Shown here one piece after another: positions 1 to 8,209 of a stretch of 64,000 nucleotides of DNA. The stretch's first letter is position 1. Each line of letters starts with the position of its first letter. Source of the DNA: Solimonas sp040391865 (GTDB taxonomy: Bacteria > Pseudomonadota > Gammaproteobacteria > Nevskiales > Nevskiaceae). The translations under genes and the position numbers were made by a program. Below the pieces are notes generated by a model, which was given only the letters and a program-made list of their open reading frames with translations, was not told the DNA's origin and ran no database searches. The DNA is taken from positions 1 through 64,000 of the forward strand of contig JBEBWZ010000001.1 in assembly GCA_040391865.1 (NCBI GenBank), given 5' to 3'.

Positions 1-2117
1 AGTTCTCCGGCAACCTCACCGAGGTCTGCCCGACCGGTGTGTTCACCGACAAGACCCACAGCGAGCGCTACAACCGCAAGTGGGACATGCAGTCGGCGCC
101 CAGCATCTGCACCGGCTGCGCGGTGGGCTGCAACGTCTCGCCGGGCGAGCGTTACGGTGAAATCCGCCGCATCGAGAACCGCTACAACGGCGAGATCAAC
201 GGTTATTTCCTCTGCGACCGTGGCCGTTTCGGCTACGGCTACACCAATCGCAAGGATCGCCCGCGCCAGCCCTTCGTCGGTAGCCGTGAAGTCTCGGCGG
301 AAGCCGCGCTGAAAGAACTGCCGGCACTGTTGAAGCAGAGCGGCAAGCTGATCGGCATCGGCTCGCCGCGCGCCTCGCTGGAATCCAACTTCGCGTTGCG
401 CGAGCTGGTCGGCGCCGCCAATTTCCACGACGGCGTTTCGGCGCTGGATCGGGCCAGCAACCAGCGGGTGCTCGAGGTGCTCAGCCAGGGGCCGGTGGCC
501 GCGGCCACGATCCGCGAGATCGAAACCGCCGATGCGGTGTTCATCCTTGGCGAAGACCTGACCAGCACCGCGCCGCGCCTGGCACTGGCCGTGCGCCAGG
601 CGGGTCGTGGCAAGGCCCGGGAACTGGGCAAGGAAAAGAAAGTCGCCGAATGGCAGGTCATTGCGCTGGCGGATCTGGTGCAGCGTGACAAGCATCCGGT
701 GTTCATCGCCGCGGCCGACAGCACGCGACTCGACGATATCGCCGCGGAAACCTTCCGCGCGACGCCGGAAGACATCGCCCGTCTCGGTCATGCCGTGGCG
801 CAGCGCCTCGATCCGACCGCACCGGCAGTCGCCGGACTCGACGACGCCACCGCCGCGCTGGCGGATCGCATCGCCGCCACGCTGGCCGCCGCGAAGCGGC
901 CGCTGGTGATGTCCGGTGCCGGCACCGGCTCGGTCGCGGTGATCGAAGCCGCGGCGAACATCGCCTGGGCGCTGAAGGCACGCAACAACGACACGCTGCT
1001 GTCGCTGAGCGTGGCCGAGGCCAACAGCATTGGCCTGAGCATGCTCGGTGCCGCGCCGCTGCAGCAGGCACTGGAGCAGCTGAGCAGCGGCGCCGCGGAT
1101 ACCGTGGTGGTGCTGGAGAACGATCTCTACCGTCGCGCGCCGAAGGCGCTGGTCGATGCCGCGCTGAGCAAGGCCCGTCAGGTGATCGTGATCGATCATC
1201 AGGCCACCGCCACGGTCGACAAGGCCACGGTGGTGTTGCCGGCGGCGACGGTGTTCGAAGGCGACGGCACCTTCGTCAACCAGGAAGGGCGCGCGCAGCG
1301 CCATTTCCAGGTGTTCGAACCGACCTATTACGACAAGACCGCTGGCCAGCGTGAATCCTGGTACTGGCTGGATGCGCTGCTGGAGAAGGGCTGGCGCCAT
1401 CTCGATGACGTGACCGCGGCCGTGGCTGCGGGCCTGCCGGCGCTGGCCGGGATCGTCGACGCGGCGCCGCAGGCGAGCTTCCGCCTCAAGGGCATGAAGA
1501 TCGCGCGCGAGCCGCATCGCTACTCCGGCCGTACCGCGATGCGCGCCAACCAGAGCGTGCACGAGCCGCGGCAGCCGCAGGATGCCGACACGGCGATGAG
1601 CTTCTCGATGGAAGGCTACAACGGCGTCGGCTCGCAGGATCGGCCGGCGGCGCTGACGCCTTTCGCCTGGTCGCCGGGCTGGAACTCGCCCTCGGCCTGG
1701 AACAAGTTCCAGGATGAGATCGGCGGGGCACTGCGGGGCGGCGATGCCGGCGTGCAGCTGTTTGCGAACGGCGCCAAGCGCAGTTATTTCAGCGATGTGC
1801 CGGCGGGGTTCAAGCCGTCGTCGAACGGGTTCCGGGTGCTGGCGCTGCATCAGCATTTCGGTGAAGACGAGTTGTCCTCGCGTGCCGAGCCGATTCGCGA
1901 ACGGATGCCGCTGGCGCATGTCGCGATCAGCCGCGGCGATGCCGAACGCCTCGGTGTGAACGGTCATGCGCAGCTGCAGCTCGACGGCGTGACACTGAAC
2001 CTGCCGACGCGCATCAGCGATGCGCTGCCGCTCGGTGTGGTCGGTCTGCCGGCCGGCTTCGATGGCGTGCCATTCCTGCTGCCGGGCACGGTAGCGCAGC
2101 TGGCGAAGGGAGTCTGA
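1..2117 (+). CDS. nuoG: NADH-quinone oxidoreductase subunit G (5' end outside window)
   Basis: This is the last 704 codons of NuoG, the large iron-sulfur subunit of the peripheral arm of respiratory complex I, which passes electrons from NADH through a chain of FeS clusters. The reading frame is open from base 3 and starts in mid-domain. A 4Fe-4S molybdopterin-oxidoreductase type motif is visible near the start (CTGCAVGCN, then FLCDRGRFG), followed by the long degenerate molybdopterin-oxidoreductase fold that in NuoG carries no cofactor. The stop lies 2 bases before nuoH, and the gene order nuoG-H-I-J-K-L-M-N is the standard one, so nuoA-F should lie just upstream. The C-terminal part is Ala-rich and weakly conserved, as is usual for this subunit. 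Confidence 0.97.
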   Translation, partial: FSGNLTEVCPTGVFTDKTHSERYNRKWDMQSAPSICTGCAVGCNVSPGERYGEIRRIENRYNGEINGYFLCDRGRFGYGYTNRKDRPRQPFVGSREVSAEAALKELPALLKQSGKLIGIGSPRASLESNFALRELVGAANFHDGVSALDRASNQRVLEVLSQGPVAAATIREIETADAVFILGEDLTSTAPRLALAVRQAGRGKARELGKEKKVAEWQVIALADLVQRDKHPVFIAAADSTRLDDIAAETFRATPEDIARLGHAVAQRLDPTAPAVAGLDDATAALADRIAATLAAAKRPLVMSGAGTGSVAVIEAAANIAWALKARNNDTLLSLSVAEANSIGLSMLGAAPLQQALEQLSSGAADTVVVLENDLYRRAPKALVDAALSKARQVIVIDHQATATVDKATVVLPAATVFEGDGTFVNQEGRAQRHFQVFEPTYYDKTAGQRESWYWLDALLEKGWRHLDDVTAAVAAGLPALAGIVDAAPQASFRLKGMKIAREPHRYSGRTAMRANQSVHEPRQPQDADTAMSFSMEGYNGVGSQDRPAALTPFAWSPGWNSPSAWNKFQDEIGGALRGGDAGVQLFANGAKRSYFSDVPAGFKPSSNGFRVLALHQHFGEDELSSRAEPIRERMPLAHVAISRGDAERLGVNGHAQLQLDGVTLNLPTRISDALPLGVVGLPAGFDGVPFLLPGTVAQLAKGV

Positions 2118-2119
2118 GC

Positions 2120-3112
2120 ATGTTCGACTGGCTGACCCCGCAAGTCATCGATGTGATCATCGCTGTCGCCAAGGGCATCGTCTGCCTGCTGGCACTGATG
2201 ACGGTGGCGGCGCTGATGATCTGGTACGAGCGCCGCATGCTGGCGCTGTGGCAGGACCGCTATGGCCCCAACCGTCTCGGGCCGCTGGGCGTGGGCCAGG
2301 TTGCAGCCGACATGATCAAGATCTTCTTCAAGGAAGACTGGACGCCGCCGTTCGCCGACAAGTTCACCTTCTGGCTGGCGCCGATGCTGGCGATGGCGCT
2401 GATCCTGCTGTCATTCGCCCTGATTCCGCTGGCGCCGAGCTGGGGCGTCTCCGACCTCAATCTCGGACTGCTGTTCTTCCTCGCGCTCGCCGGTCTTGGC
2501 GTCTACGCGGTGATGCTCGGCGGCTGGGCCTCGAACAGCAAATACTCGCTGATGGGTGCGATCCGTTCGACCGCACAGACCGTCAGCTACGAAGTGTTCA
2601 TGGGTATCGCGGTGCTCGGCGTGGTGATGCAGGCCGACAGCTTCAACCTGCGCGCGATCGTCGATGCGCAGCAGGGCATGTGGAACATCGTGCCGCAGTT
2701 CCTCGGCTTCTGGCTGTTTGCGCTTGCTGCGGTCGCTTCCGTGCACCGCACCCCGTTCGATCTTCCTGAAGCGGAAGCGGAACTGGCGGCCGGCTACCAC
2801 ACCGAATATTCGGGCATGAAGTTCGGCATGTTCATGGTTGGCGAATACGTCGGCATCGTCGTGGTTTCGGCGCTGCTGGTGGTGCTCGATTTCGGGGGTT
2901 GGCACGGGCCGATCACGTTCATCCCGCCGTTCGCCTGGTTTGCGATCAAGACCCTGTTTTTCATGACGCTGTTCATCCTGCTGCGTGGCGCACTGCCGCG
3001 GCCGCGGTATGACCATCTGATGTCGGCCGGCTGGAAGGTGTGTCTGCCGCTGGCGCTGCTCAATACGCTGGTGACGGGCGCGATCATCGTCGCCCAGACC
3101 TCCGGAGGCTGA
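2120..3112 (+). CDS. nuoH: NADH-quinone oxidoreductase subunit H
   Basis: NuoH (330 aa, the usual length) is the membrane subunit that joins the peripheral and membrane arms of complex I and forms part of the quinone-binding chamber. About eight hydrophobic helices are visible. Family motifs include ERRMLALWQDRYGPNR near residue 37, the conserved loop APSWG, and the acidic quinone-channel loop FDLPEAEAELAAGY. The ATG at 2120 has a good ribosome site (GGGAG) overlapping the end of nuoG, and the gap to nuoG is only 2 bases, so the two are read from one message. Confidence 0.98.
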   Translation: MFDWLTPQVIDVIIAVAKGIVCLLALMTVAALMIWYERRMLALWQDRYGPNRLGPLGVGQVAADMIKIFFKEDWTPPFADKFTFWLAPMLAMALILLSFALIPLAPSWGVSDLNLGLLFFLALAGLGVYAVMLGGWASNSKYSLMGAIRSTAQTVSYEVFMGIAVLGVVMQADSFNLRAIVDAQQGMWNIVPQFLGFWLFALAAVASVHRTPFDLPEAEAELAAGYHTEYSGMKFGMFMVGEYVGIVVVSALLVVLDFGGWHGPITFIPPFAWFAIKTLFFMTLFILLRGALPRPRYDHLMSAGWKVCLPLALLNTLVTGAIIVAQTSGG

Positions 3113-3114
3113 TC

Positions 3115-3660
3115 GTGTCTGTGTTCGTCGATGTGGTGAAGGGTATCTATACCCAGTTCCGCAGCCTGGTGATGGTGGCCGGGCACAGCTTCCGCAAGCG
3201 CGACACGATCTCGTATCCGGAAGTGAAGCCATATGTCCCGCCGCGCTATCGCGGTCGCATCGTGCTGACCCGCGATCCGGATGGCGAAGAGCGGTGCGTG
3301 GCCTGCAATCTCTGCGCGGCAGCCTGCCCGGTCGGCTGCATCTCGCTGCAGAAGGCGGAGAAGGAAGACGGGCGCTGGTATCCGGAATTCTTCCGCATCA
3401 ATTTCTCGCGCTGTATCTTCTGCGGCCTCTGCGAGGAAGCTTGCCCGACCAACGCGATCCAGCTGACGCCGGATTACGAGATGGCCGAGTTCAAGCGCCA
3501 GGATCTGGTCTTCGAAAAGGAAGACCTGCTGATCGCGGGCGTCGGCAAGTATCACGATTACAACTTCTATCGCGTGTCCGGCATGGCGATTGCCGGCAAG
3601 CCGAAAGGGGCTGCCGCGCAGGAAGCTGCGCCGGTCAACGTCAAAAGCTTGCTGCCCTGA
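3115..3660 (+). CDS. nuoI: NADH-quinone oxidoreductase subunit I
   Basis: NuoI (181 aa) is the 8Fe ferredoxin-like subunit carrying clusters N6a and N6b between NuoG and the quinone site. Two CxxCxxCxxxCP motifs are intact, with cysteines at about residues 61, 64, 67, 71 and 100, 103, 106, 110. I chose the GTG at 3115: it sits 2 bases after the nuoH stop and 7 bases after a GGAGG ribosome site, and gives the family-typical N-terminus. An in-frame upstream start would lie inside nuoH and add residues with no counterpart in the family. The C-terminal tail is Ala/Pro-rich. Confidence 0.97.
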   Translation: MSVFVDVVKGIYTQFRSLVMVAGHSFRKRDTISYPEVKPYVPPRYRGRIVLTRDPDGEERCVACNLCAAACPVGCISLQKAEKEDGRWYPEFFRINFSRCIFCGLCEEACPTNAIQLTPDYEMAEFKRQDLVFEKEDLLIAGVGKYHDYNFYRVSGMAIAGKPKGAAAQEAAPVNVKSLLP

Positions 3661-3670
3661 GGACGACGCG

Positions 3671-4162
3671 ATGGAAGTCATCGTTTTTTACGCTACTGCC
3701 GCCATCGCCGTGATTGCCACCCTGTTGGTGGTGACCAATCACAACCCGGTTCACGCGCTGCTGTATCTGGTGGTGTCGCTGCTGGCGGTCGCTTCGATCT
3801 TTTTCATGCTCGGCGCGCCGTTTGCCGGGGTGCTGGAAATCATCGTCTACGCCGGCGCGATCATGGTGCTGTTCGTGTTTGTGGTGATGATGCTGAACAT
3901 GGGCGCACCGGCCGTGGCACAGGAACGGCGCTGGCTCACGCCGCGCAGCTGGATCGGACCGGCCGGGCTCTCTGCCCTGTTGCTGGCCGGGCTGCTCAGC
4001 GTGCTGACGCAGGGCGAAACCCATCTGGCCGGCCTGCGTGAAGTCGATGCCAAGGAAGTCGGCATTGCGCTGTACGGGCCGTACCTGCTGGCCGTGGAGC
4101 TGGCGTCGATGCTGCTGCTGTCAGCGCTGGTTGCCGCGTACCACCTCGGCAAGCACGACTGA
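3671..4162 (+). CDS. nuoJ: NADH-quinone oxidoreductase subunit J
   Basis: NuoJ (163 aa) is a five-helix membrane subunit of complex I near the junction with the peripheral arm. The sequence shows consecutive hydrophobic helices and the family segment VHALLYLVVSLLAVASIFF followed by the pi-bulge helix around EIIVYAGAIMVLFVFVVMM. The ATG at 3671 follows nuoI by 10 bases (GAGGACGACGCG supplies the ribosome site) and begins with MEVIVFY, the normal start of the family; upstream in-frame starts fall inside nuoI. Confidence 0.97.
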   Translation: MEVIVFYATAAIAVIATLLVVTNHNPVHALLYLVVSLLAVASIFFMLGAPFAGVLEIIVYAGAIMVLFVFVVMMLNMGAPAVAQERRWLTPRSWIGPAGLSALLLAGLLSVLTQGETHLAGLREVDAKEVGIALYGPYLLAVELASMLLLSALVAAYHLGKHD

Positions 4163-4195
4163 CCCACGCCGCCTAACGAACAAGAAGCCAAGATC

Positions 4196-4519
4196 ATGGG
4201 AACCACAGGCGTCATCGGCATACCAATGGAACACGGCCTGATTCTGGCCGCGATCCTGTTCGCGATCGGTCTCGCCGGGCTGATGGCCCGCCGCAACATC
4301 CTGTTCATGCTGATGTGCGTGGAAGTCATGATGAACGCCGCTGCGCTGGCCTTCGTGGCTGCCGGCAGCCGCTGGCAGCAGGCCGATGGCCAGGTCATGT
4401 TTGTCCTGATCCTGACCTTGGCCGCGGCCGAAGCCTCGGTCGGCCTTGCCATCGTGCTGCAGCTGTCGCGCCGCTTCCGCAGCCTGGACGTCGATGCGGC
4501 AGCGGAGATGAAGGGATGA
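4196..4519 (+). CDS. nuoK: NADH-quinone oxidoreductase subunit K
   Basis: NuoK (107 aa) is a three-helix subunit of the complex I proton-pumping arm, related to MrpC. Both conserved intramembrane glutamates are present, in CVEVMMNAAAL and in AAAEASVGLA. The ATG at 4196 adds about seven residues (MGTTGVI) before the point where other NuoK proteins start (MIPL...HGL); the next ATG at 4226 would remove conserved residues, so 4196 is preferred. The stop codon overlaps the ATG of a small bridging ORF at 4516, which leads to nuoL. Confidence 0.96.
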   Translation: MGTTGVIGIPMEHGLILAAILFAIGLAGLMARRNILFMLMCVEVMMNAAALAFVAAGSRWQQADGQVMFVLILTLAAAEASVGLAIVLQLSRRFRSLDVDAAAEMKG

Positions 4520-4620
4520 AAAAGCAGTTTCCAGTTTCCAGTTTCCAGTTTCCGGGATGGAAGCTGTGCAGCCGGACGCGCGTTCTGGAAACCGGCAACC
4601 GGCTACTGGAAACCGCGTAA
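4516..4620 (+). CDS. Small bridging ORF between nuoK and nuoL (possible leader peptide)
   Basis: A 34-codon ORF starts at an ATGA overlap with the nuoK stop and ends in TAA directly abutting the nuoL ATG. Its first half is encoded by a 7-base tandem repeat, and the peptide has the repetitive VSSFQFP look such repeats give. I see no ribosome site of its own and no protein family. It is best read as a translated repeat that keeps ribosomes moving from nuoK into nuoL, whose own ribosome site is poor. It may also be an accident of frame. Confidence 0.35.
   Translation: MKKQFPVSSFQFPGWKLCSRTRVLETGNRLLETA
4520..4620. repeat. Tandem heptamer / inverted repeat insertion in the nuo operon
   Basis: Where nuoK and nuoL usually lie close together, about 100 extra bases are present. 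From 4525 to 4552 the heptamer CAGTTTC is repeated almost four times. From 4585 to 4613 there are complementary blocks (CTGGAAAC twice, separated by ACCGGC-type repeats), so the two ends can fold back on each other into an imperfect hairpin. This is the layout of a short dispersed repeat rather than of coding sequence. Only a genome-wide search can show whether other copies exist. Confidence 0.6.
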
Positions 4621-6489
4621 ATGTTCGACCTCCTCTATCTCGTCTTCCTGCTGCCGCTGCTCGGCTTCGTCACGCTGGCACTTTCGCGTGACCGCATTTC
4701 CGAGAATCTCGCGGCGATCATCGGTGTCGGCACCATCGGCGGCTCGGCGCTGCTGAGCGCGCTGATCGGCTGGCAGTTCTATACCAATCCTCCGGACGGC
4801 GGCTCCTACACGCAGCTGCTGTGGACCTGGATGAGCGTCGACGGCTTCGCGCCGACCTTCGCGCTGCGCGTCGATCAACTGTCGATGCTGATGCTGGGCG
4901 TGATCACCGGTGTCGGCTTCTTCATCCATCTGTTCGCGTCCTGGTACATGCGCGGCGATGATTCGTACCAGCGCTTCTTCTCGTACATGAACCTGTTCGT
5001 GGCCAGCATGCTGTTCCTGGTGCTGGGCGATAACCTGCTGTTCCTGTACTTCGGCTGGGAAGGGGTAGGCGTTGCCTCCTACCTGCTGATCGGCTTCTGG
5101 TACAAGGACCCGGCCAACGGCGCTGCGGCCCGCAAGGCCTTCGTGGTCACCCGCGTCGGCGACACCTTCATGGCGATCGGCCTGTTCATCCTGTTCCACG
5201 AACTGGGCACGCTGAACATTCAGGAGCTGCTGGTGCTGGCGCCGCAGAAGTTCGAGGTGGGCGCGCCGATGATCACCATCGCCGCGTTCCTGCTGCTCGG
5301 CGGCGCCGTCGGCAAGTCGGCGCAGCTGCCGCTGCAGACCTGGTTGCCGGATGCGATGGCCGGCCCGACGCCGGTCTCGGCGCTGATCCACGCGGCGACC
5401 ATGGTCACCGCGGGCGTCTACCTGATTGCACGCACGCACACGATCTTCGAACTGGCGCCGACCGCGCTGGCGGCCGTGGGCTGGGTGGGCGGTTTGACAC
5501 TGCTGATGGCGGGTTTCATCGCGCTGACGCAGTCCGACATCAAGAAAGTGCTGGCCTACTCGACCATGTCGCAGATCGGCTACATGTTCCTGGCACTGGG
5601 CGCGGGCGCGTATCAGCCGGCCGTGTTCCATCTGATGACGCATGCCTTCTTCAAGGCGTTGCTGTTCCTCGCGGCCGGCTCGGTGATTCTGGCCTGCCAT
5701 CACGAGCAGGACATCTTCAAGATGGGCGGCCTGCGCAAGAAGATTCCGTTCACCTTCTGGGTGTTCCTCATCGGCTCGCTGGGTCTGGTCGCATTCCCCG
5801 GCACCTCCGGCTTCTTCTCCAAGGACGAGATCCTGTTCCAGGCCTGGGCCTACGGCCACGATCACCTGTTCTGGATGGGCCTGGCCGGTGCGTTCTTCAC
5901 CGCGCTCTATACCTTCCGCCTGATCTTCATCGCCTTCTTCGGCGAATCACAATTCGGAAAAGACGGGCACGCTCACGAAGTGCACAAGCCGCACGGCCTG
6001 GATCACAGCCTGCCGCTGGCAGTGCTCGCGGTCGCGGCGCTGTTTGGCGGCTTCATCCACATCCCGCTCGATGCGGTCCTGCCGCAGGCGCCGATCTCCG
6101 AGAACCTGCTGCACAGCAAGCACACGCTGGAATTCGTTTCCATCGCCGTGTCCTTCGCCGGTATCGCACTGGCCTGGTTCCTGTTCCTGAAGAACCGCGG
6201 GGTTGCCGCCGCGCTCAAGAACAATGCTGTCGGCCAGCTGCTGTTCCGCTGGTGGCGTGCCGCTTTTGGTTGGGACTGGCTGTACGACCGCCTGTTCGTG
6301 AAGCCCTATCTGTTCCTTGTGTACGCCAATCGCAATGACGTGGCGGATCAGGCGATCGGGCTGATCCCCGCCGGCTTCCTCAAACTCAACGCACGCCTGG
6401 TGCGCACCCAGACCGGCCAGTTGCGCTGGTATGTGGCAGCGACCGCGGCGGGTGCGGTCGGCATCATCGCCGCGGTGCTCTTCCTATGA
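4621..6489 (+). CDS. nuoL: NADH-quinone oxidoreductase subunit L
   Basis: NuoL (622 aa) is the distal antiporter-like proton-pumping subunit of complex I, ending in the long lateral helix that lies along the membrane arm. Typical elements are seen: the N-terminal helices with the LFIHLFASWYM-like segment, FGWEGVGVASYLLIGFW with the key Glu, the broken-helix Lys region LPLQTWLPDAMAGPTPVSALIHAATMV, and a C-terminal hydrophobic anchor. It starts at the ATG directly after the bridging ORF stop; no strong ribosome site precedes it, so it probably depends on upstream translation. Confidence 0.98.
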   Translation: MFDLLYLVFLLPLLGFVTLALSRDRISENLAAIIGVGTIGGSALLSALIGWQFYTNPPDGGSYTQLLWTWMSVDGFAPTFALRVDQLSMLMLGVITGVGFFIHLFASWYMRGDDSYQRFFSYMNLFVASMLFLVLGDNLLFLYFGWEGVGVASYLLIGFWYKDPANGAAARKAFVVTRVGDTFMAIGLFILFHELGTLNIQELLVLAPQKFEVGAPMITIAAFLLLGGAVGKSAQLPLQTWLPDAMAGPTPVSALIHAATMVTAGVYLIARTHTIFELAPTALAAVGWVGGLTLLMAGFIALTQSDIKKVLAYSTMSQIGYMFLALGAGAYQPAVFHLMTHAFFKALLFLAAGSVILACHHEQDIFKMGGLRKKIPFTFWVFLIGSLGLVAFPGTSGFFSKDEILFQAWAYGHDHLFWMGLAGAFFTALYTFRLIFIAFFGESQFGKDGHAHEVHKPHGLDHSLPLAVLAVAALFGGFIHIPLDAVLPQAPISENLLHSKHTLEFVSIAVSFAGIALAWFLFLKNRGVAAALKNNAVGQLLFRWWRAAFGWDWLYDRLFVKPYLFLVYANRNDVADQAIGLIPAGFLKLNARLVRTQTGQLRWYVAATAAGAVGIIAAVLFL

Positions 6490-6635
6490 ACCGGCCCATG
6501 ACCCTGCTGTGCTCGGTGTTCCGAGCCCGTCTGGTGCTCGGAACCCTCCTGCATAGCCGCATGTACGCCGGCTCCTCCGCTCCGGGCGAACTCGAAACGC
6601 CGTCGCTCGCGACAGCTTCTGGACCGATTCAATGA
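6486..6635 (+). CDS. Small bridging ORF between nuoL and nuoM
   Basis: A 49-codon ORF begins with ATG at 6486, overlapping the nuoL stop as ATGA, and ends with TGA at 6633-6635, overlapping the nuoM start as ATGA. It therefore spans the whole 142-base gap without interruption. No known family is recognisable. The same arrangement at nuoK/nuoL suggests either that both gaps are kept open to preserve translational coupling, or that repeat elements inserted in old ATGA junctions and duplicated the ATGA. Confidence 0.35.
   Translation: MNRPMTLLCSVFRARLVLGTLLHSRMYAGSSAPGELETPSLATASGPIQ
6490..6631. repeat. Repeat-like insertion between nuoL and nuoM
   Basis: This 142-base gap is unusual for nuoL/nuoM. 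It holds a perfect short hairpin at 6511-6526 (GCTCGG, loop TGTT, CCGAGC), a partial third copy of the same arm (GTGCTCGGAAC) just after it, and a Ser/Arg-rich looking stretch reading on the other strand. It resembles the short dispersed intergenic elements seen in many xanthomonad-like genomes. Whether it is repeated elsewhere in this genome cannot be seen here. Confidence 0.5.
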
Positions 6636-8209
6636 TCCTGCTCTGGCTAATCCTCATCCCGTTCATCGGCGGCCTGTTCGCCTGGCTCGGCGAACGTTGG
6701 GTCGGGCGCGGTTTCCCGCGCTGGATCTCGCTGCTGTCGATGCTGCTGGCACTCGGCATTTCGCTGTGGCTGTGGGCCACCGGCGATTACTCGATGGCCG
6801 GCGTCGGGTTCGGCGCCAACGGTGGCGAAGTGGTGCCGCAGTGGGCGGTGGAGTTCAAGGTCGACTGGATTCCCAGCCTCGGCATCTCGCTGCATCTCGG
6901 TCTCGACGGCCTGTCGATCCTGCTGGTGGTGCTGACCAACCTGCTCGGCGTGATGGCGGTCGGCTGCTCGTGGAAGGAGATCGACCGCAATGTCGGCTTC
7001 TTCCAGCTGAACCTGCTGTGGAACCTCGGCGGCGTGGTCGGCGTGTTCCTGACCCTGGACCTGTTCCTGTTCTTCTTCCTCTGGGAAATGATGCTGGTGC
7101 CGATGTACTTCCTGATCGCGCTGTGGGGGCACAACTCCCCGGGCGGCAAGGGACGCATCTACGCGGCGACCAAGTTCTTCATCTTCACCCAGGCTTCGGG
7201 CCTGGTGATGCTGCTGGCGATCCTCGGCCTGGTATTCGTCAACTTCCAGCAGACCGGCGTGATCACCTTCAACTACATGGATCTGTTGAAGACCGATCTG
7301 GCGCCGGGCGTCGAATGGCTGCTGATGCTGGGCTTCTTCCTCGCGTTCGCGGTCAAGACGCCGGTGGTGCCGTTCCACAGCTGGCTGCCGGACGCGCATT
7401 CGCAGGCGCCGACCGCCGGTTCGGTCGATCTCGCCGGCATCCTGCTCAAGACCGCGGCCTACGGCATGCTGCGCTTCGCGATCCCCCTGTTCCCCAACGC
7501 CTCGGCCGATTTCGCGCCGGTGGCGATGTGGCTGGGCGTGCTCGGCATCCTCTACGGCGCGTTCATGTGCTTCTCGCAGAACGACATCAAGCGGCTGGTG
7601 GCGTATTCCTCGGTCTCGCACATGGGTTTCGTGCTGATCGGCATCTACGCCGGTACCGAGATCGCGTTGCAGGGCGTGGTGATGCAGATGCTGGCGCACG
7701 GCATTTCCGCTGGCGCGCTGTTCATCCTCTGCGGTGAAATCTACGAGCGCATGCACACCCGCGAGCTGTCGAAGATGGGCGGACTGTGGGCGCGTCTGCC
7801 GCTACTGCCGCCGATTGCCCTGTTCTTCTCGGTGGCGGCCCTGGGGCTGCCCGGCCTGGGCAATTTCGTCGGCGAATTCCTGATCCTGCTGGGGGCCTTC
7901 AATGTCTCGGTGGTGGTGACCTGCATCGCTGCCACCGGCCTGATCCTCGGTGCGGTGTACTCGCTGATCCTGGTGCAGCGCGCGTTCCACGGTGCGCCGC
8001 GTGACAGCCTGCCGCCGTTGAAGGATCTGTCCAAGCGTGAACTGAGCATGATGGCGGTGCTGATGGTGATCCTGTTGTGGCTGGGCCTGAATCCGCAACC
8101 GGTGCTGAACACCTCGGCGGCATCGATGCAGGCCGTGCATGAGGTCTATCGTGCGGGTGGCGGGGCTGCGCTCGATCCCCTGATGGCCACGACGGAGGTG
8201 CTGCCATGA
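6632..8209 (+). CDS. nuoM: NADH-quinone oxidoreductase subunit M
   Basis: NuoM (525 aa) is the second antiporter-like proton-pumping subunit of complex I. The family features are present: LFFFLWEMMLVPMYFLIALWG with the essential Glu, VKTPVVPFHSWLPDAHSQAPTAGSV in the broken-helix region, and SQNDIKRLVAYSSVSHMG with the central Lys. About fourteen membrane helices are visible. Start ATG at 6632 overlaps the stop of the bridging ORF, and its stop overlaps the nuoN start as ATGA. Confidence 0.98.
   Translation: MILLWLILIPFIGGLFAWLGERWVGRGFPRWISLLSMLLALGISLWLWATGDYSMAGVGFGANGGEVVPQWAVEFKVDWIPSLGISLHLGLDGLSILLVVLTNLLGVMAVGCSWKEIDRNVGFFQLNLLWNLGGVVGVFLTLDLFLFFFLWEMMLVPMYFLIALWGHNSPGGKGRIYAATKFFIFTQASGLVMLLAILGLVFVNFQQTGVITFNYMDLLKTDLAPGVEWLLMLGFFLAFAVKTPVVPFHSWLPDAHSQAPTAGSVDLAGILLKTAAYGMLRFAIPLFPNASADFAPVAMWLGVLGILYGAFMCFSQNDIKRLVAYSSVSHMGFVLIGIYAGTEIALQGVVMQMLAHGISAGALFILCGEIYERMHTRELSKMGGLWARLPLLPPIALFFSVAALGLPGLGNFVGEFLILLGAFNVSVVVTCIAATGLILGAVYSLILVQRAFHGAPRDSLPPLKDLSKRELSMMAVLMVILLWLGLNPQPVLNTSAASMQAVHEVYRAGGGAALDPLMATTEVLP

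Noticed and set aside
4525..4552. Four tandem copies of a 7-base unit: CRISPR-like?
   Set aside because: Unit is too short, has no spacers, and there are no cas genes. Treated as a simple tandem repeat.
4603..5865. 420-codon open frame opposite nuoL
   Set aside because: Antisense shadow of nuoL; composition is Gln/Arg/His-rich without motifs.
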